From: Deltaproteobacteria bacterium
Lineage (GTDB): Bacteria; UBA10199; DSSB01
Reading direction: 5' to 3'
Assembly (NCBI GenBank): GCA_021772695.1
Contig: JAJFLL010000334.1
Coordinates: 1 to 15,044, forward strand
DNA length: 15,044 nt
Under the pieces are notes generated by a model. It had not been told where the DNA came from. It was given only the letters and a program-made list of their open reading frames with translations, and made no database searches. The translations under genes and the position numbers were made by a program. This document shows positions 1 through 7,164 of this stretch, piece by piece. Position 1 is the first letter of the stretch. Each line of letters opens with the position of its first letter.

Positions 1-376
1 TGGTGAATTCGGGAGGAGATCGGTGAATGGGGTAAAATTTCTTGGCATTGACGGGCCCACCCTCGTCTACCGGGTTACCGACCACGTTTAAAATTCGGCC
101 AAGCACTTCAGGACCCACCGGCATCTGTATATTCTCACCGGTATTCTTCACCTCTTGGCCCCGCACCAGCCCTTCGGTGGCGTCCATGGCGACACAGCGA
201 ACGGTATTTTCGCCCAGATGTTGCGCCACTTCCAAAACCAGATTGTCAGGGGTATCGCCCAAGGTCTTATTGGTTAAGGTGAGGGCCGTAAAAATTTCGG
301 GAAGTTCTCCCACTGGAAAACTGACGTCCACAACCGGTCCGATGACCTGAGTGACTTTTCCATTTTGTTTCGCCAT
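1..376 (-). CDS. atpD: F1 ATP synthase beta subunit, N-terminal part (runs off the left edge)
   Basis: The protein is the catalytic beta subunit of F1Fo ATP synthase. Only the first 125 codons lie in the window. The reading begins MAKQNGKVTQVIGPVVDVSF, which is the beta-barrel domain at the start of all beta subunits, and continues through GPEVLGRILNVVGNPVDEGGP to IHRSPPEFT at the edge. The Walker A motif and catalytic glutamate would lie outside. The ATG at 374-376 is preceded by TAGGAG about 8 bases upstream, a good ribosome binding site. The gene starts 20 bp after the end of atpG and closes the visible b'-b-delta-alpha-gamma-beta series. Identity is certain; the truncation is only the window boundary. 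Confidence 0.97.
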   Translation of the reverse strand, partial: MAKQNGKVTQVIGPVVDVSFPVGELPEIFTALTLTNKTLGDTPDNLVLEVAQHLGENTVRCVAMDATEGLVRGQEVKNTGENIQMPVGPEVLGRILNVVGNPVDEGGPVNAKKFYPIHRSPPEFT

Positions 377-396
377 GGTTATTGCTCCTATTAAAC

Positions 397-1260
397 TTAT
401 CCGAGTGCCTCGGCCCCGTTCACGATATCCATGAGTTCGGTGGTGATGGCCGCTTGTCGGGCTCGGTTATACATCAAAGTTAAACTGTCGATCATTTCTC
501 CGGCGTTATTGGTGGCGTTGTCCATGGCGGACATGCGCGCGCCCAATTCACTGGCCTGGGATTCTAAAACCGCTACGTAAAATTCCGTGGCCAATTGCCG
601 CAGTACCAATTGCTTGAGCAGGGCCTTGGGATCGCCTTCGAAGGCCACGGGTCCCGGCAAGGTTTCGCTTTGGGGTTCTACCGTCACCGGCAATACGGTT
701 TTTAATGTGGTCTCCTGGGAAATGGCGCTCTTAAAGTGATTGAAGCCCAGGTACAACACGTCGAATTCTTCGGCTTCGTAGCGATCTTGCCACTTGGCGG
801 CCATAGCCTGGGCATCGGCAAAGGTGAAGGCCTCTTGGCTCCAACTCTCAAAAGAATCCAATTCGATCTTCTTGGCGCGATAAAAATCCCTTCCCTTGCG
901 GCCAATGACTGAAATCTCCACTTCGGAAAATTCCTTCCCCTCGTGGGAGCGCCAATGTTCTACAAATCGCAACAAGTTGCCGTTAAATCCGCCACACAAA
1001 CCCCGATCACTGGTCAATATTAAGAGATGGGCCTTGCCCGCATTCTCCCGCTTTTTCAAGAGAGGTAAATCGTAGGCATCGGCGGCCCCCACCAAACGAG
1101 TGAGGGATTCCCTTAAAAAGTCGGCGTGGGGTCGGCCCCCCATCAAGGCCTGTTGGGCCCGGCGCAACTTGGCGGCGGCCACCATCTTCATGGCCTTGGT
1201 GATCTTCTGGGTGTTTTTCACCGAGACGATACGCTTTCGAATGTCTTTTAGGGTCGCCAT
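397..1260 (-). CDS. atpG: F1 ATP synthase gamma subunit
   Basis: This 287-residue protein is the central rotor shaft of F1, coupling rotation of the c-ring to ATP synthesis in the alpha3beta3 head. The N-terminal helix MATLKDIRKRIVSVKNTQKITKAM, with its KITKAMKMVAAAKLRRA core at about residues 19-35, and the C-terminal helix (SAMDNATNNAGEMIDSLTL near residue 245, then ARQAAITTELMDIVNGAEAL at the end) are the two halves of the family's antiparallel coiled coil. ILTSDRGLCGGFN at about 80-93 is the conserved Rossmann-like segment. Length matches the E. coli protein. It sits 20 bp from both atpA and atpD. The start ATG has only a distant AAGGA (about 15 bases), so translation is probably helped by coupling to atpA. 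Confidence 0.98.
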   Translation of the reverse strand: MATLKDIRKRIVSVKNTQKITKAMKMVAAAKLRRAQQALMGGRPHADFLRESLTRLVGAADAYDLPLLKKRENAGKAHLLILTSDRGLCGGFNGNLLRFVEHWRSHEGKEFSEVEISVIGRKGRDFYRAKKIELDSFESWSQEAFTFADAQAMAAKWQDRYEAEEFDVLYLGFNHFKSAISQETTLKTVLPVTVEPQSETLPGPVAFEGDPKALLKQLVLRQLATEFYVAVLESQASELGARMSAMDNATNNAGEMIDSLTLMYNRARQAAITTELMDIVNGAEALG

Positions 1261-1280
1261 AACTTCAGGGTTCGCTTCCT

Positions 1281-2795
1281 TTAACTTTCAGGAGAAAAGA
1301 CGGTTTTCATTTCTTCCAAAGCCGCCTTGACTTGGCCTTCGAGCTCTTCATCGAGCTTTTTCTTCTGCACGATGGACTTAAAGATCTCGGGGTGTTTGGA
1401 GGCCATAAACAATTGCAATTCTTTGAGGTACTTGACCACGGCCTCGGGAGGATAGGCATCGAGGTAGCCATTGATGGCCGCATAGATCTCAATGATTTGG
1501 GTTTCCACGGGCATGGGGACATATTGTCCTTGCTTCAAGACTTCCACCAACCGGGCGCCACGATTGAGCTGCCGTTGGGTGGCTTGGTCCAAGTCGGAAC
1601 CGAATTGAGAAAAGGCCGCCAATTCTCGGTACTGGGCTAGTTCGAGACGTAAGGTCCCCGCCACCTGTTTCATGGCCTTGATCTGGGCGTTTCCTCCCAC
1701 GCGACTGACCGAGAGGCCCACGTTCACGGCGGGTCGAACTCCGGAGTAAAACAGGTCACTCTCCAGGTAGATCTGCCCGTCGGTAATAGAAATAACGTTA
1801 GTGGGAATATAGGCCGAGACATCGCCGGCCTGAGTTTCGATAATTGGCAACGCCGTGAGGGAACCCCCTCCCTGCTCGTCGCTCATCTTGGCCGCACGTT
1901 CTAAAAGACGGCTATGCAAATAGAAGACGTCGCCGGGAAAGGCTTCCCGACCGGGAGGCCGCCGCAGCAATAGGCTGAGTTGGCGGTAGGCCACGGCCTG
2001 CTTAGAAAGATCGTCATAAATAATCAGGGCATGTTGGCCATTGTCGCGAAAATATTCACCGATGGTGCAACCGCTATAGGGAGCCAAAAACTGCAGGGGT
2101 GCCGAGTCGGAAGCGTTGGCAGCCACTACGATGGTGTAATCCATGGCCCCATGGTTTTTTAGCTTTTCGACCACTTGGGCCACAGTGCTCTGTTTTTGGC
2201 CGATAGCCACGTAGATACAAAAGACGTCGCCGCCCTTTTGATTGATGATGGTATCGATGGCCACAGCGGTCTTCCCGGTCTGACGATCGCCGATGATGAG
2301 GTCCCGCTGCCCGCGCCCGATGGGAATCATGGAGTCGATGGCCTTGAGGCCCGTTTGTAAGGGTTGAGTCACCGGTTGCCGTTGAACGATACCGGGAGCC
2401 TTGACCTCGATCTGTCGGCTTTCTTGAGAATCGACGGGGCCTAAGCCATCAATGGGTTGACCCAGGGCGTTGACCACCCGACCCAACAAACCTGGACCGA
2501 CAGGTACTTCGGCGATGCGGCCGGTACGTTTCACGGGATCGCCTTCGCGAATCTCCGTGTCGTGACCCATGATACAGACCCCCACGTTGTCTTCTTCTAG
2601 GTTTAAGGCCAAGCCAAAGACGTTATTTTCGAAGGCGAGCAATTCACCGGACATGGCATTGGAAAGACCGTAGACCCGGGCGATGCCGTCACCGACGGAA
2701 AGCACCGTGCCGACTTCTTCCATTTCGACAACTCGGTCGTAGTCTTGAATTTGTTTGCGAATGATATCGGAAATTTCTTCCGGTCGAATTTGCAT
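1281..2795 (-). CDS. atpA: F1 ATP synthase alpha subunit
   Basis: This is the non-catalytic nucleotide-binding subunit of the F1 head, 504 residues, close to the family norm. The N-terminal delta/b-contact helix and beta-barrel (residues about 1-95) are followed by the Walker A loop GDRQTGKT at 169-176, the Walker B stretch ALIIYDDLSK at 256-265, and the alpha/beta family signature PAVNVGLSVS at 355-364. R365 directly after it is the arginine finger that reaches into the catalytic site of beta. All key residues are present. It starts 33 bp after atpH with a GAGG-type ribosome site about 11 bases upstream, and ends 20 bp before atpG. Confidence 0.98.
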   Translation of the reverse strand: MQIRPEEISDIIRKQIQDYDRVVEMEEVGTVLSVGDGIARVYGLSNAMSGELLAFENNVFGLALNLEEDNVGVCIMGHDTEIREGDPVKRTGRIAEVPVGPGLLGRVVNALGQPIDGLGPVDSQESRQIEVKAPGIVQRQPVTQPLQTGLKAIDSMIPIGRGQRDLIIGDRQTGKTAVAIDTIINQKGGDVFCIYVAIGQKQSTVAQVVEKLKNHGAMDYTIVVAANASDSAPLQFLAPYSGCTIGEYFRDNGQHALIIYDDLSKQAVAYRQLSLLLRRPPGREAFPGDVFYLHSRLLERAAKMSDEQGGGSLTALPIIETQAGDVSAYIPTNVISITDGQIYLESDLFYSGVRPAVNVGLSVSRVGGNAQIKAMKQVAGTLRLELAQYRELAAFSQFGSDLDQATQRQLNRGARLVEVLKQGQYVPMPVETQIIEIYAAINGYLDAYPPEAVVKYLKELQLFMASKHPEIFKSIVQKKKLDEELEGQVKAALEEMKTVFSPES

Positions 2796-2828
2796 AAGCT
2801 TGAGACCTCGTTTAAAAAATAAGGGTGA

Positions 2829-3377
2829 TTAGGCCACGGCCCGTTTCACCACGCTTTGCTTTAGGTGTTCCAATTGTGCCTTCAGGGTTCCGTCAAAAAC
2901 CTTGTCAGCCACCTGAATGGAAATTCCGCCCAAAATTTCTGGAACCACTTGGGTTTGCAATAGGACCTGTTTGCTCAAAGTCTTTTCCAGGGTTTCTTTG
3001 AGCAAGGCCTCTTGGTCTCCCAGGGGAACGGCGGATCGGACCAGCACACGAACCTGACCCAGGGCATCATCGGCCATATCGCGAAACACCATCCCCAATA
3101 GGGCCAGGGAATCCATGCGATCCTGATCGATGAGTACCAAAATCAAATGATGCACGGCGGGATGCAATTGCATCTTGGCCTGCAGCTCGCCAATGATCTT
3201 CTTCTTTTGGGAGGGCGCCACTACCGGTGATTCCATGGCTTGCCTCAATGCCGCATTCTGGCGGGTCACCTCAATGATGCTAACCAAATCACGCTGAATG
3301 GTCGCTAAACTGTTCTGTTCCTGCGCCACCAGCAATAAGGCGGTAGCATAGCGTTTAGCTACGGATCCACCCTTCAT
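2829..3377 (-). CDS. atpH: F1 ATP synthase delta (OSCP) subunit
   Basis: Delta caps the F1 head and joins it to the peripheral stalk formed by b and b'. The 182-residue protein starts VAKRYATALLLVAQEQN, the typical helical N-terminal domain. The C-terminal part carries the conserved VRVLVRSAVPLGDQEALLKETLEKTL and ILGGISIQVADKVFDGTLKAQLEHLKQSV (about residues 113-177), where the GG(I/L)xIxVxDxVxDGS-type motif is the family signature. Its ATG overlaps the TGA of atpF by 4 bp (ATGA at 3374-3377), so it is translationally coupled to the b subunit it binds. Confidence 0.97.
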   Translation of the reverse strand: MKGGSVAKRYATALLLVAQEQNSLATIQRDLVSIIEVTRQNAALRQAMESPVVAPSQKKKIIGELQAKMQLHPAVHHLILVLIDQDRMDSLALLGMVFRDMADDALGQVRVLVRSAVPLGDQEALLKETLEKTLSKQVLLQTQVVPEILGGISIQVADKVFDGTLKAQLEHLKQSVVKRAVA

Positions 3378-3952
3378 GACAGTTGCTCCACTTTACTGAT
3401 GTATTGACGCACGATGCGTTGCTGATCTTCAGCGGTAATATTCTTCTTCAACAAATCTTCGGCCATATCGGCAGCCAATTGAACGGCTTCTTGTTTGAGC
3501 TCTTCCTTGGCCCGCCTGAGCTCTTGGGTCATGATGCGCTTACTGGTCTCTTTTAAGGAGGCGGCCTGTTCCTCGGCCACGGCTACCATGCGATCTCGCT
3601 CCAATTGGCCGTCTTTTTTGAGTTCCGCCACCAGGGCTTGCATCTCGGCTTCAATGCCGTGCATGCGTTGTTCATACTCGGTAAATTTTTGAGCGGCGGT
3701 TTCTTTGATCTGCCGGCTTTCGGTGAGGTCTTGGCTGATCAAGGCAGCCCGGGAGGTAAAAAAATCCTTCACCGGTTTGCGCAGAAAATAGCCCAGGATG
3801 AAAAGCAAAATCAAAAAATTGATGCCCGCAAAAATCAGGGCTTTAGAGGGAATACCGTGGGCCTCATGGGCACCACCGCCTGCGGCCCAGAGATTAGTTG
3901 GGAGGCAGGATAAGGCCCAAGCCAATGCCGACATGTAAGCTGAGGACTTCAA
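3374..3952 (-). CDS. atpF: Fo ATP synthase b subunit with signal-peptide-like N-terminus
   Basis: This is one of the two peripheral-stalk subunits. The 192-residue protein begins with a hydrophobic stretch ending LWAAGGGAHEAHG (residues 21-33), which looks like a cleavable Sec signal (AxA-like site after about A23/A24). The true membrane anchor follows, at about 38-57 (ALIFAGINFLILLFILGYFL), and then a long charged helix rich in E, K and Q that forms the coiled coil with b'. The RKPVKDFF just after the membrane segment (58-65) is typical of b subunits. A b subunit with such an N-terminal extension is known from deltaproteobacteria; that point is from memory. It overlaps atpF' and atpH by 4 bp each (ATGA), so b', b and delta are translationally coupled. 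Confidence 0.95.
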   Translation of the reverse strand: MKSSAYMSALAWALSCLPTNLWAAGGGAHEAHGIPSKALIFAGINFLILLFILGYFLRKPVKDFFTSRAALISQDLTESRQIKETAAQKFTEYEQRMHGIEAEMQALVAELKKDGQLERDRMVAVAEEQAASLKETSKRIMTQELRRAKEELKQEAVQLAADMAEDLLKKNITAEDQQRIVRQYISKVEQLS

Positions 3953-4386
3953 GAGACCTTTCTCCCCAATATTTTTTGGGCCATTTCTTCGGAGAGATCT
4001 CGAGTGTATTTGCGCAGGGCCAATTGGGCCTCTTTGGCCTCGCCCTGTAATTCATGGCGATGCTGTTCTAGGGAGGCTTCCACCGCCTGGCGGGAGGCTT
4101 GCAAAATTTCGCCGGCCTTGAGTTCGCCGGATTTGGTCAACTGGGCCTTGGCCCCTAGACCATCTTCCCGGGCGGCCTTCATTTTATTCTCATACTGATC
4201 TATCAAGCCCTCGGTCTTTTGGCTCAGGCCTTCGGCTTCTAGGCGGTAGCCTTCTGTCAGGCTTTTACGTTTTTCGATGAGTCGCAGCACGGGCCGGAAC
4301 ACCAAAAAATTGAGCCCAAAGAGGGTCACGAGGAAAATCGCCATTTGGAGGGCCAAATGGACCGGATTGGGAATCAGGTCGATCAC
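3949..4386 (-). CDS. atpF': Fo ATP synthase b' subunit (second b-type stalk subunit)
   Basis: This is the divergent second stalk subunit (b', also called AtpX), 145 residues. It has one N-terminal membrane segment (about residues 8-29, LALQMAIFLVTLFGLNFLVF) followed by RPVLRLIEKRK and a long charged amphipathic helix. Presence of b and b' side by side means a heterodimeric stalk, as in cyanobacteria, alphaproteobacteria and deltaproteobacteria. The start is a GTG (4384-4386) with no strong SD sequence; a weak AGG lies about 13 bases upstream. It is the first gene of the operon; a promoter is visible about 85-110 bp upstream. No a (atpB) or c (atpE) gene precedes it, so the membrane rotor genes must be elsewhere. 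Confidence 0.93.
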   Translation of the reverse strand: MIDLIPNPVHLALQMAIFLVTLFGLNFLVFRPVLRLIEKRKSLTEGYRLEAEGLSQKTEGLIDQYENKMKAAREDGLGAKAQLTKSGELKAGEILQASRQAVEASLEQHRHELQGEAKEAQLALRKYTRDLSEEMAQKILGRKVS

Positions 4387-4461
4387 GGATTATGATAACC
4401 TATTGAAAATATTAAGGAATTTAGATAGGCAGCCGCAGATTCCCGAGGGGATCTCGCCAGC

Positions 4462-4484
4462 CGCAGCGCAGGTAACACGCTGCG
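4462..4484. promoter_or_regulatory. 7-bp dyad overlapping the atp promoter -10 (possible operator)
   Basis: CGCAGCG (4462-4468) and CGCTGCG (4478-4484) are perfect inverted repeats separated by 9 bp, and the extended -10 of the atp promoter lies between them. A regulator binding here would block polymerase directly. The arms could equally be a chance GC-rich dyad or form a hairpin at the very start of the transcript. No regulator is encoded nearby that would suggest an identity. Confidence 0.35.
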
Positions 4485-4497
4485 TTGGCCTTGTCAA
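4469..4497 (-). promoter_or_regulatory. Candidate promoter of the atp operon
   Basis: Reading the minus strand, a perfect -35 hexamer TTGACA (4492-4497) is followed by a 17-base spacer and the -10 hexamer TACCTG (4469-4474). The -10 is a poor match, but it is preceded by TGT, giving an extended -10 (TGTTACCTG). An AT-rich block with GTTTAAATATATA lies upstream where an UP element would be. Transcription would start near 4462, leaving a leader of about 75 bases before the atpF' GTG. The weak -10 core is the main doubt. Confidence 0.55.
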
Positions 4498-4653
4498 GAA
4501 GTGGCGGTCCCCGCACCAGGCTTATTAAGAAAGGGTATATATTTAAACAACTTGGCCTAAGCTAGGCACCATTCCCCGTCCCTATTTACAGGACCCATAA
4601 CAGGTCCATTTGGCCTCATTCGAGTTACCTAATTCTAAGTTCAAGCATGGATC

Positions 4654-4680
4654 CCGTCTCCCAGCTAGGGTGGGAGACGG
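4654..4680 (-). terminator. Perfect 10-bp hairpin after the bactofilin gene
   Basis: CCGTCTCCCA (4654-4663) and TGGGAGACGG (4671-4680) pair perfectly around a 7-base loop, 26 bp after the end of the bactofilin gene. This is a strong GC-rich stem in the right place to end that transcript, but no U-tract follows in the minus-strand direction. It may be a U-less terminator or a 3'-end stabilising hairpin. Confidence 0.5.
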
Positions 4681-4706
4681 CCCCCGCCGAAAGATATCGC
4701 TATAAA

Positions 4707-5198
4707 TTAAAATTCCGCTTCCGTAGCAAAGCTCTCCTGACGAGGCTCTTCATCATGGCCGAAGTCCGATTCTAGGACTTCTTCATCGGCTGCTACCTCA
4801 GCCTCTTGACGTTGCGTGAAGGGATACACCTGGCCCTGGTCCCGGCCCATGCTACAGGATCCCTCAAAGATGGCCCCTTCGCTGATCACCAATCCAGGCG
4901 AGGCAATGTCTCCCTTGACCACGGCTGGTGGATGCATCTCGATGCGAGATTTGGCCCGGATAAATCCACTGACTTTCCCTTGAATGATGGCCGTATCGAT
5001 TTCGATCTTGGCATCAACCTCGGCACCTTCACCGATAATGAGGGTTCCGCTAGAGAATATCTCTCCGCGAAATTTACCGTTGATTTGTACCTTGCCCTCA
5101 AAGGTGAGTTTCCCTTCGAATTGGGCGTCGGAATCTAATAAAGTTTGCGCTTCGCCTTCTTCGATCAATTTTAAACTGCGTTCTTTTTCTCCAAACAT
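4707..5198 (-). CDS. Bactofilin family cytoskeletal protein
   Basis: Bactofilins polymerise without nucleotide into filaments built from a right-handed beta-helix, and serve as scaffolds in cell shape, stalk or polar organisation and chromosome segregation. In this 163-residue protein the core spans about residues 21-115, with the repeating G-x-(I/V/L) beta-strand pattern (FEGKLTFEGKVQINGKFRGEI, LIIGEGAEVDAKIEIDTAIIQGKVSG, KGDIASPGLVISEGAIFEGSCSM). A short N-terminal tail precedes it and an acidic, probably disordered C-terminal tail (about 130-163) follows. No membrane segment is seen. The ATG has an excellent ribosome site, GGAGG 7 bases upstream. It lies 126 bp after parB; in Myxococcus, bactofilins work with ParABC, so a role alongside ParAB is a reasonable inference here. 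Confidence 0.92.
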   Translation of the reverse strand: MFGEKERSLKLIEEGEAQTLLDSDAQFEGKLTFEGKVQINGKFRGEIFSSGTLIIGEGAEVDAKIEIDTAIIQGKVSGFIRAKSRIEMHPPAVVKGDIASPGLVISEGAIFEGSCSMGRDQGQVYPFTQRQEAEVAADEEVLESDFGHDEEPRQESFATEAEF

Positions 5199-5233
5199 GC
5201 CTATTCCTCCTATTCGGTCCTACAGACTACATT

Positions 5234-5255
5234 GAAAAACTTCGTGATTCGAAGT
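5234..5255 (-). terminator. Probable intrinsic terminator after parB
   Basis: On the minus strand, ACTTCG and CGAAGT (5239-5244 and 5250-5255) form a 6-bp stem with a 5-base loop, followed immediately by a run of T (5235-5239). It lies 70 bp after the parB stop and 36 bp before the bactofilin start. The stem is short, so read-through into bactofilin is likely. Confidence 0.45.
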
Positions 5256-5263
5256 ATTATCTG

Positions 5264-5292
5264 CCCAAGATTAAGGTCTCATCAGTCTTGGG
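5264..5292. repeat. 7-bp inverted repeat in the parB-bactofilin gap
   Basis: CCCAAGA (5264-5270) and TCTTGGG (5286-5292) are perfect inverted repeats 15 bp apart, just upstream (minus strand) of GATAAT, a 5/6 match to a -10 hexamer at about 5256-5261. No good -35 is seen. It could be an operator for a bactofilin promoter or a second stem helping to end the parB transcript. Confidence 0.3.
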
Positions 5293-5324
5293 GCTTCCCA
5301 GTGAGCTTTTCTCTCCAAGCAATT

Positions 5325-6188
5325 TTATCCGATCACTGCATTAAAAATCCGGTCTAAGTCTTCAGGATTATAATAATCAATGACCACCTGGCCTTTAGTT
5401 CCCCTGGCCTTGATCTTTACCTTGGTCCCCAAAATTTTCATCATTTCTTGTTCGATGAATTTGGTTTGGGGATCTAAGGAAATGGCCTGAGTGCGGTGTT
5501 GCACTTTAATGCCAGTACGGACTCCACGAATTTGCGTCTCAACCTCTCGAACGGACAAACCCTCCTGAAGGATTCGCTTTTTCAAGCGAATTTTTTCAGC
5601 ATCGTCCTCTAAGGCCAAGAGGGCCCGGGCATGGCCCATGCTGATGCGGCCCTCGATCACATCTCCGCGAATTTCTTCAGGCAGACCTAGCAACCGCAAG
5701 CTATTGCTGACACTGGTGCGGTCCTTACCCACTCGGGTGGCGATTTCCTCGTGAGTCAATCCGGATTTTTCTTGAAGTTCCCGATAGGCCAGTGCCTCTT
5801 CGATGGGATTGAGGTCTTCCCGCTGAATATTTTCGATGAGGGCCAGTTCAAAGACCCGTTCGGGGACCGCTTGATTGACCACTACGGGCACCCGCTGCAA
5901 ACCGGCTAGTTTTGCCGCTTTGAGGCGCCTTTCACCGGCGATCAACTCATATTTTCCACCCTCGACGCGACGCACAATCAGGGGCTGAATGATGCCTTGC
6001 TCTTGAATAGAAGCGGCTAACTCTTCAAGACTTTCCTTATTAAATAGTTTTCTCGGTTGTTCTCGAGACGGCAAGATGTCGTCCACCGGACACTCAAAAT
6101 AGGCTTCAGAGGGTCGGGGTGCGATTTTTTCACCCGCGGCGGGTATCAATGAGGCCAATCCTTTTCCAAGGGCACGACCGGTCTGCAT
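5325..6188 (-). CDS. parB: Chromosome partitioning protein ParB (CTP-dependent parS-binding clamp)
   Basis: ParB loads at parS sites, spreads as a CTP-bound sliding clamp and is moved by ParA to segregate the origin region. The chosen start (ATG 6186-6188) gives 287 residues beginning MQTGRALGKGLASLIP, the standard ParB N-terminus, and has AAGGAG 6 bases upstream. An upstream ATG at 6227 would add 13 unlikely residues. CTP-binding motifs are intact: GERRLKAAKLAG from 85 and ENIQREDLNPIEEA from 119. The helix-turn-helix that reads parS is at about 144-165 (LTHEEIATRVGKDRTSVSNSLRLL), and the C-terminal dimerisation domain is about 235-287. It lies 56 bp after parA, presumably in one transcript. 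Matching parS sites lie in rsmG and before mnmG. Confidence 0.97.
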   Translation of the reverse strand: MQTGRALGKGLASLIPAAGEKIAPRPSEAYFECPVDDILPSREQPRKLFNKESLEELAASIQEQGIIQPLIVRRVEGGKYELIAGERRLKAAKLAGLQRVPVVVNQAVPERVFELALIENIQREDLNPIEEALAYRELQEKSGLTHEEIATRVGKDRTSVSNSLRLLGLPEEIRGDVIEGRISMGHARALLALEDDAEKIRLKKRILQEGLSVREVETQIRGVRTGIKVQHRTQAISLDPQTKFIEQEMMKILGTKVKIKARGTKGQVVIDYYNPEDLDRIFNAVIG

Positions 6189-6244
6189 GGGATTCTCCTT
6201 TGTTGACTCCGGGGGGCCAAGGGCCACACCGTGAGTGTAAACCT

Positions 6245-7063
6245 TTAGGCGTTATAGGTTATCTGAGCCTTGTCCGAGGCCTTTTGTTCGTTATAATGCT
6301 CAGACCTTGCCTTGACGATTAATTCCTGCGTCATATCTAAATAGCTTTGGGCACCTTTGGACTGAATATCGTACATAATAATAGAACGCCCGTGACTGGG
6401 GCATTCGCTGAGTTTGACGTTTCGTGGGATCACCGTATTGTAAACCTTTTCTCCAAAGTAATTGCGCACCTCGCCAGATACCTGACGGGCCAGGTTATTA
6501 CGGCCATCAAACATGGTGAGCAAAATGCCTTCCACTTTCAAATCTGGATTAAGATGATTTTGTACCAATTGAATGGTCTTCATGAGCTCGCTCAGCCCTT
6601 CCATGGCATAATATTCACACTGCACCGGGACGACCACACCGTTGGAAGCAGTCAAGGCATTGATGGTCAATAGATTTAGTGAAGGCGGGCAGTCGATCAT
6701 GATGTACTCATAAGGGCCGTTCATCTTCTTGATGGCATTGGCGAGTTTGTTTTCCCGAGAGAATGCTGAAACCAATTCGAGTTCGGCACCTACCAATTGG
6801 GTATTGGATGGGGCGAGGTCGAGAAAGGGCATGTCGGTTTCAATGATGACCGACTCCAAGGTCGCCTCATTGACCATAACATCGTAAATACTGCTGGTGA
6901 GATCGTGTTTGGCAAAGCCGAGACCGCTGGTGGCATTACCTTGGGGATCAAGATCAATCAGGAGGCAGCGCTTTTCTGCGGCTGCCAAGCAAGAAGCCAG
7001 GTTTACGGCGGTAGTGGTCTTGCCCACACCCCCCTTTTGATTGACTAGTGCCAATACCTTCAT
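6245..7063 (-). CDS. parA: Chromosome partitioning ATPase ParA (Soj type)
   Basis: ParA binds DNA non-specifically as an ATP dimer; ParB stimulates its ATPase to pull the origin along the nucleoid. The protein starts MKVLALVNQKGGVGKTT, with the deviant Walker A KGGVGKTT at 10-17 (signature K10, P-loop K15), the LLIDLDPQGN segment with the catalytic aspartate D39, and the Walker B-like YIMIDCPPSLNLLT. The 272-residue length, with no N-terminal DNA-binding extension, marks the chromosomal Soj class. The ATG at 7061-7063 was chosen over one at 7150 because GGGAGG lies 5 bases upstream and the added 29 residues match nothing in the family. A hairpin and U-tract separates it from rsmG, so it probably has its own promoter; none is clear. 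Confidence 0.97.
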   Translation of the reverse strand: MKVLALVNQKGGVGKTTTAVNLASCLAAAEKRCLLIDLDPQGNATSGLGFAKHDLTSSIYDVMVNEATLESVIIETDMPFLDLAPSNTQLVGAELELVSAFSRENKLANAIKKMNGPYEYIMIDCPPSLNLLTINALTASNGVVVPVQCEYYAMEGLSELMKTIQLVQNHLNPDLKVEGILLTMFDGRNNLARQVSGEVRNYFGEKVYNTVIPRNVKLSECPSHGRSIIMYDIQSKGAQSYLDMTQELIVKARSEHYNEQKASDKAQITYNA

Positions 7064-7115
7064 GTGTCCTCCCAATCTTCCAGCCACCTCTAGCACACCT
7101 AAGCCTATGGGTGGC

Positions 7116-7147
7116 AATAAAAACCATACACCCAAGGCAGCGTATGG
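7116..7147 (-). terminator. Intrinsic terminator between rsmG and parA
   Basis: On the minus strand, CCATAC (rc of 7142-7147) pairs with GTATGG (rc of 7124-7129), with three more inner pairs including two wobbles, giving a 9-bp stem and a 6-base loop. TTTTTATT follows at once (7116-7123). It starts about 18 bp after the rsmG stop and ends over 50 bp before parA, a good position and form for a Rho-independent terminator. Confidence 0.6.
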
Positions 7148-7164
7148 CAATTATTTTATTTTGA

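Larger units (their letters stand above)
4387..4706. other. Gene-free gap between bactofilin and atp operon
   Basis: This 320-bp stretch holds no convincing gene in any frame. From the right it contains a 10-bp perfect hairpin after the bactofilin stop (4654-4680) and a small 5-bp dyad GGACC/GGTCC (4591-4607). It then has an AT-rich patch (about 4521-4548) just upstream of a TTGACA promoter (4469-4497) that reads into atpF', a 7-bp dyad over that promoter's -10, and an 8-bp direct repeat AGCCGCAG (4431-4438 and 4459-4466). It appears to separate two transcription units and carry the atp operon control region. Confidence 0.7.

Noticed and set aside
2011..2021. CGTCATAAAT, a partial match to the origin repeat, inside atpA
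   Set aside because: It encodes the conserved Walker B region of AtpA (IIYDD) and lacks the TG at the front; coincidental.
3905..3952. Lipoprotein reading of the AtpF N-terminus (ALSC at residue 16)
   Set aside because: The residues before the cysteine do not fit a lipobox well, and a Sec-type site follows a few residues later.
6189..6227. N-terminal extension of ParB from an ATG at 6227
   Set aside because: The downstream ATG has an ideal SD sequence and gives the standard ParB N-terminus.
7064..7150. N-terminal extension of ParA from an ATG at 7150
   Set aside because: It would overlap the rsmG-parA terminator, matches no ParA extension, and the downstream ATG has GGGAGG at the right distance.
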